A stretch of DNA of 64,000 bases from Siphonodentalium dalli (taxonomy: Eukaryota > Mollusca > Scaphopoda > Gadilida > Siphonodentaliidae): positions 11,451,814 to 11,515,813 of the forward strand of contig CP136063.1 of the NCBI GenBank assembly GCA_032622095.1. The letters run 5' to 3'. Position 1 is the stretch's first letter. The number at the start of each line of letters is the position of its first letter. Made by a program: the position numbers and the translations under genes. This document shows positions 43,209 through 54,918 of the stretch, piece by piece. The notes beneath the pieces are model-generated. The model ran no database searches. It had not been told where the DNA came from and worked only from the letters and a program-made list of their open reading frames with translations.

Positions 43209-44328
43209 TGAAGTGTTATATGAAAAGTGACTCAATTCCATATATAGCACCAGAATCCATTGAATTAAACCGCCGAAACATCACAAAAAATGGGCAAATT
43301 GTTGAATTTCCGAACTTTGGTTACTACATTCCTTTAGAGCAGTCTCTGCACAATTTATTAGAGCTACCTGAGGTATGGCATTATGTACAACATCCCCATT
43401 TTTCTTCCAATGAAGATTATATGCAGGATTTTTGTGATGGTGAGTTTTTTCAGACGCATCCCCTTTTCATAGAAAATAAGGCTAGACCAATTTAATAACT
43501 TGGATTACGAACCCGCCGATAACAAATTAGGTGAAATTGAATAAAAATAAAAATTGGAGAGAATTTAAAAAAACAAACAAATTAGAAATTTTTTGTGTGA
43601 ACATAAATTTGAAGTTATACCATATCTAAAACATCTGTATCAGTATGATTCAGTAATTTTATGGTACTTTTTGAACAAATACTAACACCCAGCTTTTCAT
43701 GAGTAACAATATTCACATTGACATTTTCAGGAATTATCTGGCAATAAAAGAGTTTAATATTAAAGCAGTGGTTTAAATAAACATGGGCACAATCTAATCT
43801 AAATATTAAGCATGTAGCCTTGTACACTCATATTAAAATAGTAGGAAATGTTCATCTATTGTGTGTAACAGTTAATCACTCTGAACATACCATGGAGTGA
43901 GAGGTGCATATGTCATTCTATGCCAACAATTAATGTACATGGCATGCATAATTTTAAATCCATTTTTCATGAGGTTGTGAGATAATAGAGATTTTCAAGG
44001 TAGTCTCAATGCATGTTTGCTTGTATGAAGTGTTTGATTGATATAAAAGTTAAGCCATATACTATTAAACAATCAGGAGACTAGTATAAGTATGACTACA
44101 TGAAATTCGGTCATTCGGTAATTATCCATCCGCGGGTGACAGACACCGGATAAAAGTGGTCTAATTGTGTTTTTCCTCTCCATCTTCAGATTTTCATCCT
44201 CGATATTCGTAATTCAAGTTATCAAATTGTTCTGACCTAAGAGTGCACTGCAGTTGATTCTGAATACTGATGATCTGGAGATTACAAATCCACTTGGGTC
44301 TCACACAAAGAAACAAAAATATCATTAT
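43209..44328 (+). pseudogene. Broken second copy of the transposase-like gene
   Basis: Bases 43209-43479 match 16367-16637 of the intact gene almost exactly (CYMKSDSIPYIAPESIELNR through FFQTHPLFIENK), and 44241-44328 match the next segment (CACTGCAGTTGATTCTGAAT...). The two parts are separated by a 758-bp TIR element. Everything before codon 181 of the parent and most of what follows is missing. The few substitutions suggest a fairly recent copy. Confidence 0.85.
43480..44237. mobile_element. TIR element with TAA target duplication (PIF/Harbinger-like)
   Basis: It starts GGCTAGACCAATTTAATAAC and ends, read inward, GGTCAGAACAATTTGATAAC, matching over about 27 bp. TAA flanks both sides (43477-43479 and 44238-44240), and the intact gene at 16.6 kb shows the single-TAA empty site. 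A 3-bp TAA duplication is typical of PIF/Harbinger elements. No transposase is encoded. Confidence 0.8.
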
Positions 44329-44620
44329 TGTCCCCCGAAAAATATCGGAGGACTATTATAATCAGCATGTCCGTCCCGATGTGTTGTCCGCATGATAACT
44401 TGAGTTCCTCCGACCCAATTGAGATGAAACTTGGTATGTATGTGTAGTGACCAAGAATAAAGGCCGAGTTCGACTCGGGGCTCGGTCCGATGATTTATGA
44501 CAGAGTTATTGCCCTTTTTCACCCATTTTCGACTTCGAAAATCCAACTTTTCATGTTGTCCGCATGATAACTCAAGTTCTTTCCATCCGATTGAGATGAA
44601 ACTTGGTATCTATGAGTAGT
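44329..44620 (+). repeat. Two-copy member of the GATGAAACTTGGTAT repeat
   Basis: TTGTCCGCATGATAACTTGAG / TTGTCCGCATGATAACTCAAG and GAGATGAAACTTGGTAT occur twice about 170 bp apart, with GAGTTATTGCCCTTTTTCAC between. The family is the same as 28230 and 32530. It replaces the parent gene's next segment in the broken copy. Confidence 0.65.
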
Positions 44621-44678
44621 GAGTCAAATGGCTCAACACACAGAGTGGTATCACACAATTATTTCGGGCATTGCTGTA
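44621..44678 (+). mobile_element. Gene-fragment scrap plus MITE end
   Basis: TCAAATGGCTCAACACACAG equals 17322-17341 of the transposase-like gene. It is followed by CAATTATTTCGGGCATTGCT then GTA, the right end of the TA-flanked palindromic MITE. The 20-base match is short: a 16-base part also occurs by chance in the LINE ORF1 at 61.4 kb. Confidence 0.4.
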
Positions 44679-44715
44679 TTATTTTATTTTGTGTAAACCG
44701 CCATTGTCACTTTAA

Positions 44716-44988
44716 CCCATTGTTGACTGAATGGACTCTCCCACTCAATGAGAAGCATATTTAATGGAATATTCCATTGTTATTTTATAGGGGTGTAATT
44801 TTAATATAATCAGACGATGGACAGAAAAATCACCCTTGAGATTTTTCAAAGGATTCCCATTTGTAGGGATGTTCAGATAATAAGTTCAACAAACAGCCTC
44901 AGGCTGTTTGTTGAACTTGAACATCCCTACAAATGAATTAAAGGGAATCTACTAACTACCCATCAATGAGTATTCAGTCATGAAAGGG
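44716..44988. mobile_element. piggyBac-type MITE with internal hairpin
   Basis: It is flanked by TTAA (44712-44715 and 44989-44992). The ends are CCCATTGTTGACTGAATGG and, read inward, CCCTTTCATGACTGAATACT. CCC ends next to TTAA are the piggyBac signature. Inside is a near-perfect hairpin, GTAGGGATGTTCAGATAATA...TTGAACATCCCTAC (44873-44934), lacking the ATTATC of one arm. Confidence 0.8.
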
Positions 44989-45133
44989 TTAATGCTTATA
45001 TAAAACTTATGTTGATTGTTGTTGCGACAAACCAAATAAATGATGTCAATTCTATATTTCTATCTATGTTTGTATGTGAATATGTTATTTGTTATGAATA
45101 TTAAAAGGTATAAAAATCCAATGTGTGATATGT

Positions 45134-45300
45134 GGTCCCAGATAACATTGGCGTTGTCCAACTTAACATTGGTGCATTGTCCAACTTAACATTGGTGTGG
45201 TGTGATTTTATGTGGTCCCAGATAACATTGGCGTTGTCCAACTTAACATTGGTGCGTTGTCCAACTTAACATTGGTGTTGTGTGATTTTAACACATGTGT
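45134..45300 (+). repeat. Two-copy tandem repeat, about 82 bp
   Basis: TGTGGTCCCAGATAACATTG followed by GCGTTGTCCAACTTAACATT and a further TTGTCCAACTTAACATTGGT occurs twice, ending in TGTGTGATTTTA. Confidence 0.8.
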
Positions 45301-45660
45301 TCAAAAAATTTGATTTGAACGCGTAAATGTGTGCAATATCTGTTACATGTGTTCGTAACATGTGTATGCGTTCAAATATTCTGAACACTTGTGTTAACAA
45401 TCTGAACACCAGTGTTAGCTTAGCTTTAACGCGATTATGTGTGCAAAATTAAACACTGGTGTTCATTGTTTTAACACATGTGTTCACAATATGAACACTA
45501 GTGTTAATTTAAGTATAACACATTTACGTGTGAATTGATTTAACGTTAGTGTTAACTTCTTTAACACTGGAGTACTGACTTTGAACAGATTGACGCGTTT
45601 ATTATCTGTTACAATTTTTGTGTTAAGATTTTTAACACATAGGTTTACAGTGTGGATATT
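45301..45660. repeat. Field of AACAC(N)nGTGTT dyads
   Basis: Short palindromes such as TTAACACATGTGTTCA, AACACTGGTGTTCA and GAACACTAGTGTTA recur about every 25-40 bp, on top of a background of TTTAACAC words. This resembles the CACA/TGTG dyad array at 5.1-5.6 kb in design, not in exact sequence. Confidence 0.65.
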
Positions 45661-45669
45661 TTAAGCGGA

Positions 45670-46430
45670 TAACGATGAATGATGGCGAAAAATAACTTTT
45701 TCACACAACAAAATAATATTGCCAGTTAAGTGCTTGTTGTACATGTAAATTCCTATAACTCAGGATTATATTACTTTACGAAACTATGAAAGTTAACTTT
45801 TTTCAGTTGCTGTATGAACTTCTAGGCATACAAAAGTTGTTCAAACTTGGGTTTTAAGTCCTGCAACTAAATATAAATTGATCACATCCGTGTGGTCTAA
45901 TTTCGCTTATTGGATGTAGAAGCCGTCTTTGATATTTATATGTAATCCAAAGGTTTGGTTTAAAGCTACATATCGGTACTAACTTAACCCTCCGGTGACA
46001 TTGTGAACACGGTAATATCGGGTACGGGTGTATTTCCATTGTAATATTACAGAACAAGCGCCTTTTTAACGAAACTGCAAAAAATGACAATATTTCTAAT
46101 TTTAGGGGGAGGGTTATATTCTTTACAAACAATAATCATTAGAGGCATTATCTGAAGTTTGTATCTGGCAATTTGAATTCCCAGTTTATTGTAGAAATTT
46201 ATTATGCTTTGACACAAGGAATTCATTAGGGAGATTACAAGCTGTGTGCCATCAGTTTCAGAAATAAATTGAAACGAAAGCAAATATTTTCCAAAATCTT
46301 GTGTGGCGATGTGGAATAATATATCTATTACTAAGACTTTGAAGGAAAATGAACTGACATCTGTAGTTCGAGTTTTCAGTTTATGGTAATTTTAGGCTTA
46401 ATTCAATTAAAAACCATGAATAGAAAAAAA
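45670..46430 (-). repeat. Dispersed repeat of about 750 bp, copy 2
   Basis: The reverse complement matches 10945-11700 along its length (AAATAAATTGAAACGAAAGC; CATTTCTTATTGGATG-like end). No gene; the short minus frames are frame remnants without homology that I recognise. Confidence 0.65.
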
Positions 46431-46590
46431 TTGCAACACTTTCAGAAATTACACCCACCCTTGCATGGACCGCACTGTAGTCCCCCACAACAGGCAACAC
46501 GTGGAAATTTTCTTGGTGACCGATTGAACTAACTCCTAAAATAGAGCCCATTTCAGACTTGGCGTCTGGACTACTATATTAATTGATAGA
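46431..46590 (-). repeat. Dispersed repeat, copy 2 of the 6.8-kb family
   Basis: ACTTTCAGAAATTACACCCA, GTAGTCCCCCACAACAGGCA, GGAAATTTTCTTGGTG and GGCGTCTGGACTA are the reverse complement of 6810-6985. Bases 46565-46620 then carry a scrap of the foldback arm (AATTGATAGAAACTTG...GTCTTCGGTTCAT). Confidence 0.6.
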
Positions 46591-46639
46591 AACTTGTTCG
46601 GCCGGTGTCTTCGGTTCATCGTTAACCCTTTATCCAACA

Positions 46640-46945
46640 AACCGGCCAAATAAAGCTTCAACAGCCTAAGATATCTTCGGTCTGTCTCAATAGAACCATA
46701 CACATATGGATATCATTGGAACCGGCTCATTGACCACATTGTGATAGATACAGTTATGCCTTGTGCCAATGCATTCTCCTATATATGCGAGTCGACCACT
46801 TTTTACCATTTTTTCTTACCTTCTTTAACAATTTTATAATTTGTAATGTGTTAAGCCAATGCATTCTCTTATATATGCGAGGCGACCTATGGTCAACTCG
46901 CATATATAAGAGAATGCATTGGCACAGGGCCCTTCTGTTGGGTAA
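46640..46945. mobile_element. Hairpin-bearing repeat, copy 1
   Basis: It starts with AATAAAGCTTCAACAGCCTA and ends with a hairpin whose arms are CCAATGCATTCTCTTATATA / TATATAAGAGAATGCATTGG (46857-46924). An additional single arm lies at 46767-46798. It is a direct repeat of 47970-48330. Confidence 0.75.
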
Positions 46946-47019
46946 AGGGTTAATAGTTTATACCCATAATGGTGGTACTGATACGCACCAACCTCGAAAC
47001 CACTGATCGTGAATCAGCA

Positions 47020-47547
47020 ACATTGAATGTAATGATATTATCAATCTGTGATAAACGCGGTGCACATTGAATGTAATGATATTATCAATCTGTGATAAAC
47101 GCGGTGCACATTGAATGTAATGATATTATCAATCTGTGATAAACGCGGTGCACATTGAATGTAATGATATTATCAATCTGTGATAAACGCGGTGCACATG
47201 GAATGTAATGATATTATCAATCTGTGATAAACGCGGTGCACATTGAATGTAATGATATTATCAATCTGTGATAAACGCGGTGCACATGGAATGTAATGAT
47301 ATTATCAATCTGTGATAAACGCGGTGCACATTGAATGTAATGATATTATCAATCTGTGATAAACGCGGTGCGCATTGAATGTAATGATATTATCAATCTG
47401 TGATAAACGCGGTGCCCATTGAATGTAATGATATTATCAATCTGTGATAAACGCGGTGCACATTGAATGTAATGATATTATCAATCTGTGATAAACGCGG
47501 TGCACATTGAATGTAATGATATTATCAATCTGTGATAAACGCGGTGC
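47020..47547 (+). repeat. 44-bp minisatellite, 12 copies
   Basis: Twelve end-to-end copies of a 44-base unit (ACATTGAATGTAATGATATT ... GATAAACGCGGTGC) fill exactly 528 bases. Only scattered single substitutions occur (CACATGG, CGCATTG, CCCATTG). A (TA)n run follows at about 47559-47573. The near-identity implies recent amplification or ongoing homogenisation. Confidence 0.95.
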
Positions 47548-47689
47548 ACATTTAAGGTATATATATATATATATTGTTTTATTTCCAGCACATAGTCAGA
47601 GTAGATACCATTTTGCTTTTTCATAGTTTATATAATACACACATTTTATTCAGCTTGTTCATCTTGGCACTCAGATAATATACATGTAT

Positions 47690-47945
47690 CACACTCACGC
47701 GGATGTGTCCGATTGCCTCTATAAATTACAGGTCCAAATACATATGCAAGATGAGTATACGTATGTCTCGCCAGACTATTTAAATGCGAACACGTGTTCT
47801 CGCACACACCCCCGTGTTAATCATCTTATGTGTCGCCAGGGTACCCAACTGAGTAAATAATTTATCGCACATATCGCATTCACACGGGCGACCCCCGTAT
47901 GAATTCTCTAATCGTTCGTCGGGTAACACAATTGAGTAAATTAAT
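47690..47945 (-). pseudogene. Decayed C2H2 finger modules
   Basis: The reverse complement retains finger spacing and linker words (CGCACATATCGCATTCACAC; TTATGTGTCGCCAGGGTACC; ACTGAGTAAATAATTTATCG) but no continuous frame. It is the distal remnant of the array upstream in the gene's direction. Confidence 0.6.
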
Positions 47946-47969
47946 TATCCCATACAACTACAAAAACTC

Positions 47970-48330
47970 CCAAATAAAGCTTCAACAGCCTAAAATATCT
48001 TCGGTCTGTCTCAATAATACCATACAAATATGGATATCATTGGAACCGGTTGATTGACCACATTGTGATGGTTACAGTTATGCCCTGTGCCAATGCTTTC
48101 TCTTATATGAGAGTCGACCATAGGTCGCCTCGCATATATAAGAGAATGCATTGGCCTACATTCTTTGACAATTTTATAATTTTTTTCTTACATTTTTTAA
48201 CAATTTTTATAATATTTTTCTACATTCTTTGACAATTTTATCATTTTTAGTACGTTAAGCCAATGCATTCTCTTATATATGCGAGGCGACCTATGGTCGA
48301 CTCGCATATATAAGAGAATGCATTGGCACA
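47970..48330. mobile_element. Hairpin-bearing repeat, copy 2
   Basis: A direct repeat of 46640-46945 (AATAAAGCTTCAACAGCCTA; TATCATTGGAACCGG) carrying two hairpins with arms CCAATGC.TTCTCTTATAT / ATATAAGAGAATGCATTGG (48089-48154 and 48260-48327). It sits between two blocks of decayed zinc-finger sequence, so it was inserted into the old array. Confidence 0.75.
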
Positions 48331-48334
48331 GGGT

Positions 48335-50835
<2,501 letters not shown>

Positions 50836-50943
50836 AGTAAAACGGAATGCCTGATGACTAAATATAGCAGAATATATCATGCAAGAGTTAAATTTTATCA
50901 GAAAGACGATGCAGTTATTGCCCAAAGAAACGCTCCTGACCAT

Positions 50944-51294
50944 AAGCGCCGTATTGTATAAAAAACATTTATGGCCGGAAAGGGCGTTTTAAAAAGTGGT
51001 TTTAAATAGTGAAGGTCTGAATAGAACAATGGTTGATATCATAGTCTACGAAGAGCCTAACAGCCAGTCTACCAGTCGGGCCAGGAAGAGCAAACGGTTG
51101 CACATAACTCAATGCATTTTGCTCACCAAACAGACCCATTATGCAGCTAGTACTTAGTGAATTAACACTTAGGCACATCTTATAGCGTTGTGTTTCCGGT
51201 ACCGCCAACATTGAGAACACGGCGGCTGCGATGTTTCCAGTTATCGGTTTAATTACAAACAAGTCCAGCACGGTATAATATTCTCTTACATGTA
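50944..51294. other. Upstream flank of the zinc-finger gene
   Basis: No gene is supported. A TATAAAAAAC word lies near 50956 on the plus strand. A 125-codon minus frame runs through here into the foldback arm and is a chance frame. Confidence 0.35.
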
Positions 51295-51440
51295 GGTCAA
51301 TTTGGTTTCTATCAATTAATATTGATTTCGAATATTTTATTGGGACCGTATAAGTTTGTCTATTTTTAGAACAGACCATTCCGGTGATACCATATAGCGA
51401 TAGAGAGCATTAGACTGTTCCTATGGCTACGTTGTATTGT
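51295..51440. mobile_element. Left part of an interrupted foldback unit
   Basis: It has the left arm and internal block of the 1-5 kb family (CTATCAATTAATATTGATTT, TGATACCATATAGCGATAGA, CTGTTCCTATGGCTACG). The matching right part resumes at 52725, so about 1.3 kb of other sequence separates the halves. Confidence 0.65.
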
Positions 51441-51444
51441 TTTA

Positions 51445-51640
51445 TTAGTAGAAGACATGAAGCACGTCATAATGGACTGCCACAGCCTGTAAGCAATAAG
51501 AAGTCCCCTACTTCAGACTATTAACGACATTATCGCAGCTGAATCACCACTGCTGTTGGCACAGATCCTGATGTCCAAAAATAGAATGCTGCAGATGATA
51601 CTTGACTGGTCCAAGCTCAACATACCATCTCAACTGGCAT
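51445..51640 (+). pseudogene. LINE 3'-end coding remnant
   Basis: With one stop, the plus strand reads KHVIMDCHSL then AIRSPLLQTINDIIAAESPL and QILMSKNRMLQMILDWSKL, a layout (His/Cys cluster, then R-x-x-LL, then a leucine-rich end) like the C-terminus of non-LTR ORF2 proteins. There is no RT segment, so it is a tail fragment only. Confidence 0.45.
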
Positions 51641-51644
51641 GTTT

Positions 51645-51750
51645 CCATGCTACAAACAGGTCTCTGCTACAAACAGGTCTCTAATACAAACAGATCTCTG
51701 CTACAAACAGGTCTCTGCTACAAACAGGTCTCTGTTACAAACTGCATCAA
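51645..51750 (+). repeat. 17-bp tandem repeat, about six copies
   Basis: CTACAAACAGGTCTCTG is repeated with minor changes (CTAATACAAACAGATCTCTG, GTTACAAACTG) directly after the LINE-tail remnant. Confidence 0.85.
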
Positions 51751-51894
51751 CACAGATTCTACCTCAAAATAGGAACGAACCCAGTCACTTCCGATGTTTT
51801 GTTTATATTCATCATATTATATTTACATACACCTGATGTCTCTTCCGATTTCCCCATAGCGTTACGGTAGACACGCCCCCTTATTCAATGCGTC

Positions 51895-51949
51895 CATAAA
51901 CCTATGAACGTAACGTGACGTCACTTCCAATGTCGTTCATAGGTTTATG
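51895..51949. repeat. Hairpin with 16-bp perfect arms
   Basis: CATAAACCTATGAACG and CGTTCATAGGTTTATG enclose a 23-base loop that contains TGACGTCA. Confidence 0.85.
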
Positions 51950-52408
51950 AACACATTGGTCCCGGAAATCACCGGGGATTGTCGGACATTACCGACTGCT
52001 TGATTATCTAGTCAGCCAATACGCCAAGGATTTGATAGCAAACAATATGTAATCGATGTTCACGATTGGATGGCTAGTGGCATCTAATCGCGAGCACGGG
52101 TGGCACGAGATGTTCGATTGACTATCAGAATGTTGGTTATCACATAATCCCATATCGCATAGTATGTCAAATATAGCGAATTATCGAAATATGAAATACA
52201 ACGAAAAAGCGAAATATGAAAATACAGCCAAATAGCACGAAAAATCGAATAGGAAAATACAGCGAAATATAGAGCGAAATATAGAAATAGGAAATTATTA
52301 TTATAAACGAAATAACGGAGATATTTGAATTTATTTTTTTTACGAAATAACGGACATATTTGGAGAAGTGTTATAAAGAGCGTGAGTACTGATATAAATA
52401 TAAATAAT

Positions 52409-52546
52409 AAACGGCGGATTCAACGTGGTCATGGGTTTGACCGCGATAAAAAATCAGCAAACTCCGCATGAACCCCTTTGGGGTTCATGCAGTTTGCTGA
52501 ATTTTTCTCGCCATAAAATCCCATGACCACATTGAAACCGCCGTTC
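52409..52546. repeat. 138-bp hairpin, nearly perfect
   Basis: Arms starting AACGGCGGATTCAACGTGGT and ending (inverted) ACCACATTGAAACCGCCGTT meet at the axis GCATGAACCCC/GGGGTTCATGC. The arms are about 68 bp with a handful of mismatches, enough to fold into a stable stem. Confidence 0.88.
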
Positions 52547-52724
52547 ATTTCTTATATGAATCTCTTCAAATAAAGTATGCATACTGTATATAAGCGGAGC
52601 TGACTATTCCCACAGTTAGGAAGTATAGGATATCAACTTACGCCAAACAGGCGGTTCTCCTACCAAAGGAGGTATCTACAAGCTAGGTAAAGGTAACGGA
52701 TTTATCCCATAGTTATAAGAAATA

Positions 52725-52885
52725 ATGAGAATTTTAGTAACCACTATTGTTCGTTAGCTAAACAACCATACCTTTTTAGACCAGAAGATGTTCGAAATAA
52801 AATAAATATTAATCGAAAGAAGCATTTCCGTACAGGAGTCTTCGGTTCAGATCTAATATTTTATACCCCAGGTAATCCACCTTTT
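52725..52885. mobile_element. Right part of the interrupted foldback unit
   Basis: GTAACCACTATTGTTCGTTA, GCATTTCCGTACAGGAGTCT and ATATTTTATACCCC are the end of the internal block and the right arm of the foldback family. It is the counterpart of 51295-51440. Confidence 0.65.
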
Positions 52886-53348
52886 ATTTGCCATTTGTAA
52901 GTATACAAATGGCAATGCCACGAGGTAGAACGATGCACTCTCGCACGGTTAACAATGGCTTTCGGCTAATATTAGACAGCAATGCAAATGGGATTTCTAT
53001 CGTCCTTTGATACGCGATCCCTCCGCCAGTACGGTATGTATTGTAGTGAATTTAGGAAATAGTAAATTTAGTACACGTGGTCGGATGTAAACAATTAGCC
53101 GCTGTCAAAACGCGTCATCAATGAACATTGGGTGCGGTCCAATCAAACAACGAGATTGCAGCCAATCGGAGAGAAGCAGCGGCCGATGAGAATTCTGGAT
53201 ACAAACGAACTCGTCCACCGAAGTCAACCCAATCGACCGTGACACATCGATAAAATGACAATTATTCTAATGTGATACAAAATGATTCGACATAATATGA
53301 TGCTACATAAAATCATTTAAATCCTTTCAAGTGTTCCTGATATTCCAG
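52886..53348. other. Gene-free stretch
   Basis: Several ATTGG/CCAAT-type words (53150-53175) occur but no gene or repeat was recognised. Confidence 0.3.
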
Positions 53349-54918
53349 TCAGGTGAGAGTGTGTTTCATTTCCTTCCCAGTGAAAATTCCATGAGAATTT
53401 CCGGATAGAGCGTGGTCTATGTAAGATTCCCCTACTGTTAGTGTCCTCATAAAATAAGACTTGCAGACAGTCAGTCTATTTACCATGGACACGAACGAGT
53501 ACTTTCTAGCAACTTTCCTCTTTTTGGACACATGCCTCATACCAGCATCCACATATGTCCGGGTATTCTGTTCTGTGATTGAGGCACAGACAAACGACTT
53601 CTGTTTATCATAACTTCCCAGCATGTAGAATGCATTGACTATTTGCTCTCTTTCCTCATTTTGTAATTTATCTTAGCACTTGTATTTACATTTACTACAA
53701 TCAATATCTTTCATAGATTTTCCTGGCACGACTTTTCCCTGTGTATTGGTGTACGACTTTCCAAATAATTTCATTCTTTTCTGAATGTTGCACTTCCAGT
53801 TTTTTGGGGTTGCATGCATTTTGCGGAATCTTACTATTTTTTTAGGAGTATTGAATACTGCTCTTTTACGAGAGCCAGGGGAAGCGATTTTACTTGCTAG
53901 TAAGCGAGGTTTTGTTGGTGTTTTGCTGTGGTCACTCATCCCTGCATATGTCACATTTGTGTCACAGTTACTTGGTTTATCCGAATGTAGAGAAGAAACA
54001 CCAGCTGTTTCTGAAGACTGAGGCGTCTTTTCTGTTTCCGTTCGTGTTTTCCAGATTGATCTGAAACATGCGTCACAATGAGACTGTCCCTTGATATGGC
54101 ACAACATAATGGGCGCAGATTCCGAACTCCGAATGGCCGGATGGAAGTTGATAACTGGTCTTGAAGCATTATCTGTATATATAACAACAGGTCTTGCGAT
54201 CGCCTGTGTTAAGGCCAGCGGCATAATGTCGTCTAGCTCCGAACACTACGTGCCAGGAATTTCCAATTTGCATAAACTGTCCATAAAGTTAAGATATAAA
54301 TCATTTTGGTCATCGTTGGGGTCAGACATCAAACTGATATAGCGACCGATGTTGTTATTCAATTCTCTACTAACTAGGTCACGAACATTCAACCCGTCAG
54401 GTTTATCGAGTTGCAATTCCACTGAAAGAAACTATCCTCACTATACTCAACACACGTTTGTTTCAAGTCATTTGCGATCAATAAGTTTTTCAGCCGGTTG
54501 TGATCTCTATTGAATGGACGTTCCTTCGTAGCCTCTTGACGATTGAAAGTGGTACACTTTATTTCAGGCCGTGTACTGTTGTTTTTACTTTAAAAAGATC
54601 CTCTTATAACTCATCAGAACTTCCACAGTCATCTGAGTCAGTAGATTTTTGTTCATCTTTTCCCGGATTATACAATGGGTCACTCATAGAATCATCACTT
54701 GTGTAGTCTTTTCGTGCCCGTTTCGAGTTAATCAAGGGTTCGTCGTCAGATGATAACGAAATGCTTCGACCCCGTTACCTGAGTATTGCAAGCGGCTTAT
54801 CGTCATCGTCTGAGCTGCAGTAGTCATCTTCCCGGTCTATCAGAATTTTGTCATCGTTACCCATAGCTGGAACATTTTTACCGTTATCAATACTCTTATC
54901 AGCCATACTGCCGACCTG
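53349..54918 (-). pseudogene. OTU-like transposon-type protein, nonsense-interrupted
   Basis: In one minus-strand frame, from about 54415: LNNNIGRYISLMSDPN...FMDSLCKLEIPGT, a TAG, then CSELDDIMPLALTQAIARPV and VIYTDNASRP...LCHIKGQSHCDACF. This follows the second half of an OTU-type cysteine-protease fold (the G-x-W...E...A-L core and the closing His, here SHCDA). The TAG falls where the family has Trp. A basic segment and CSKCKYKC follow, then a TAA (53673-53675), then DKLQNEEREQIVNAFYMLGS, YDKQKSFVCASI and VCKSYFMRTL to 53349. That last segment resembles a transposon-associated family I recall from invertebrates. Bases 54420-54918 give an acidic Asp/Ser-rich N-terminus in broken frames. It is dead and cut by the LINE to its right. 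Confidence 0.65.

Noticed and set aside
47020-47547. CRISPR-like array
   Set aside because: Units are directly abutting 44-base repeats with no spacers, in a eukaryotic context.
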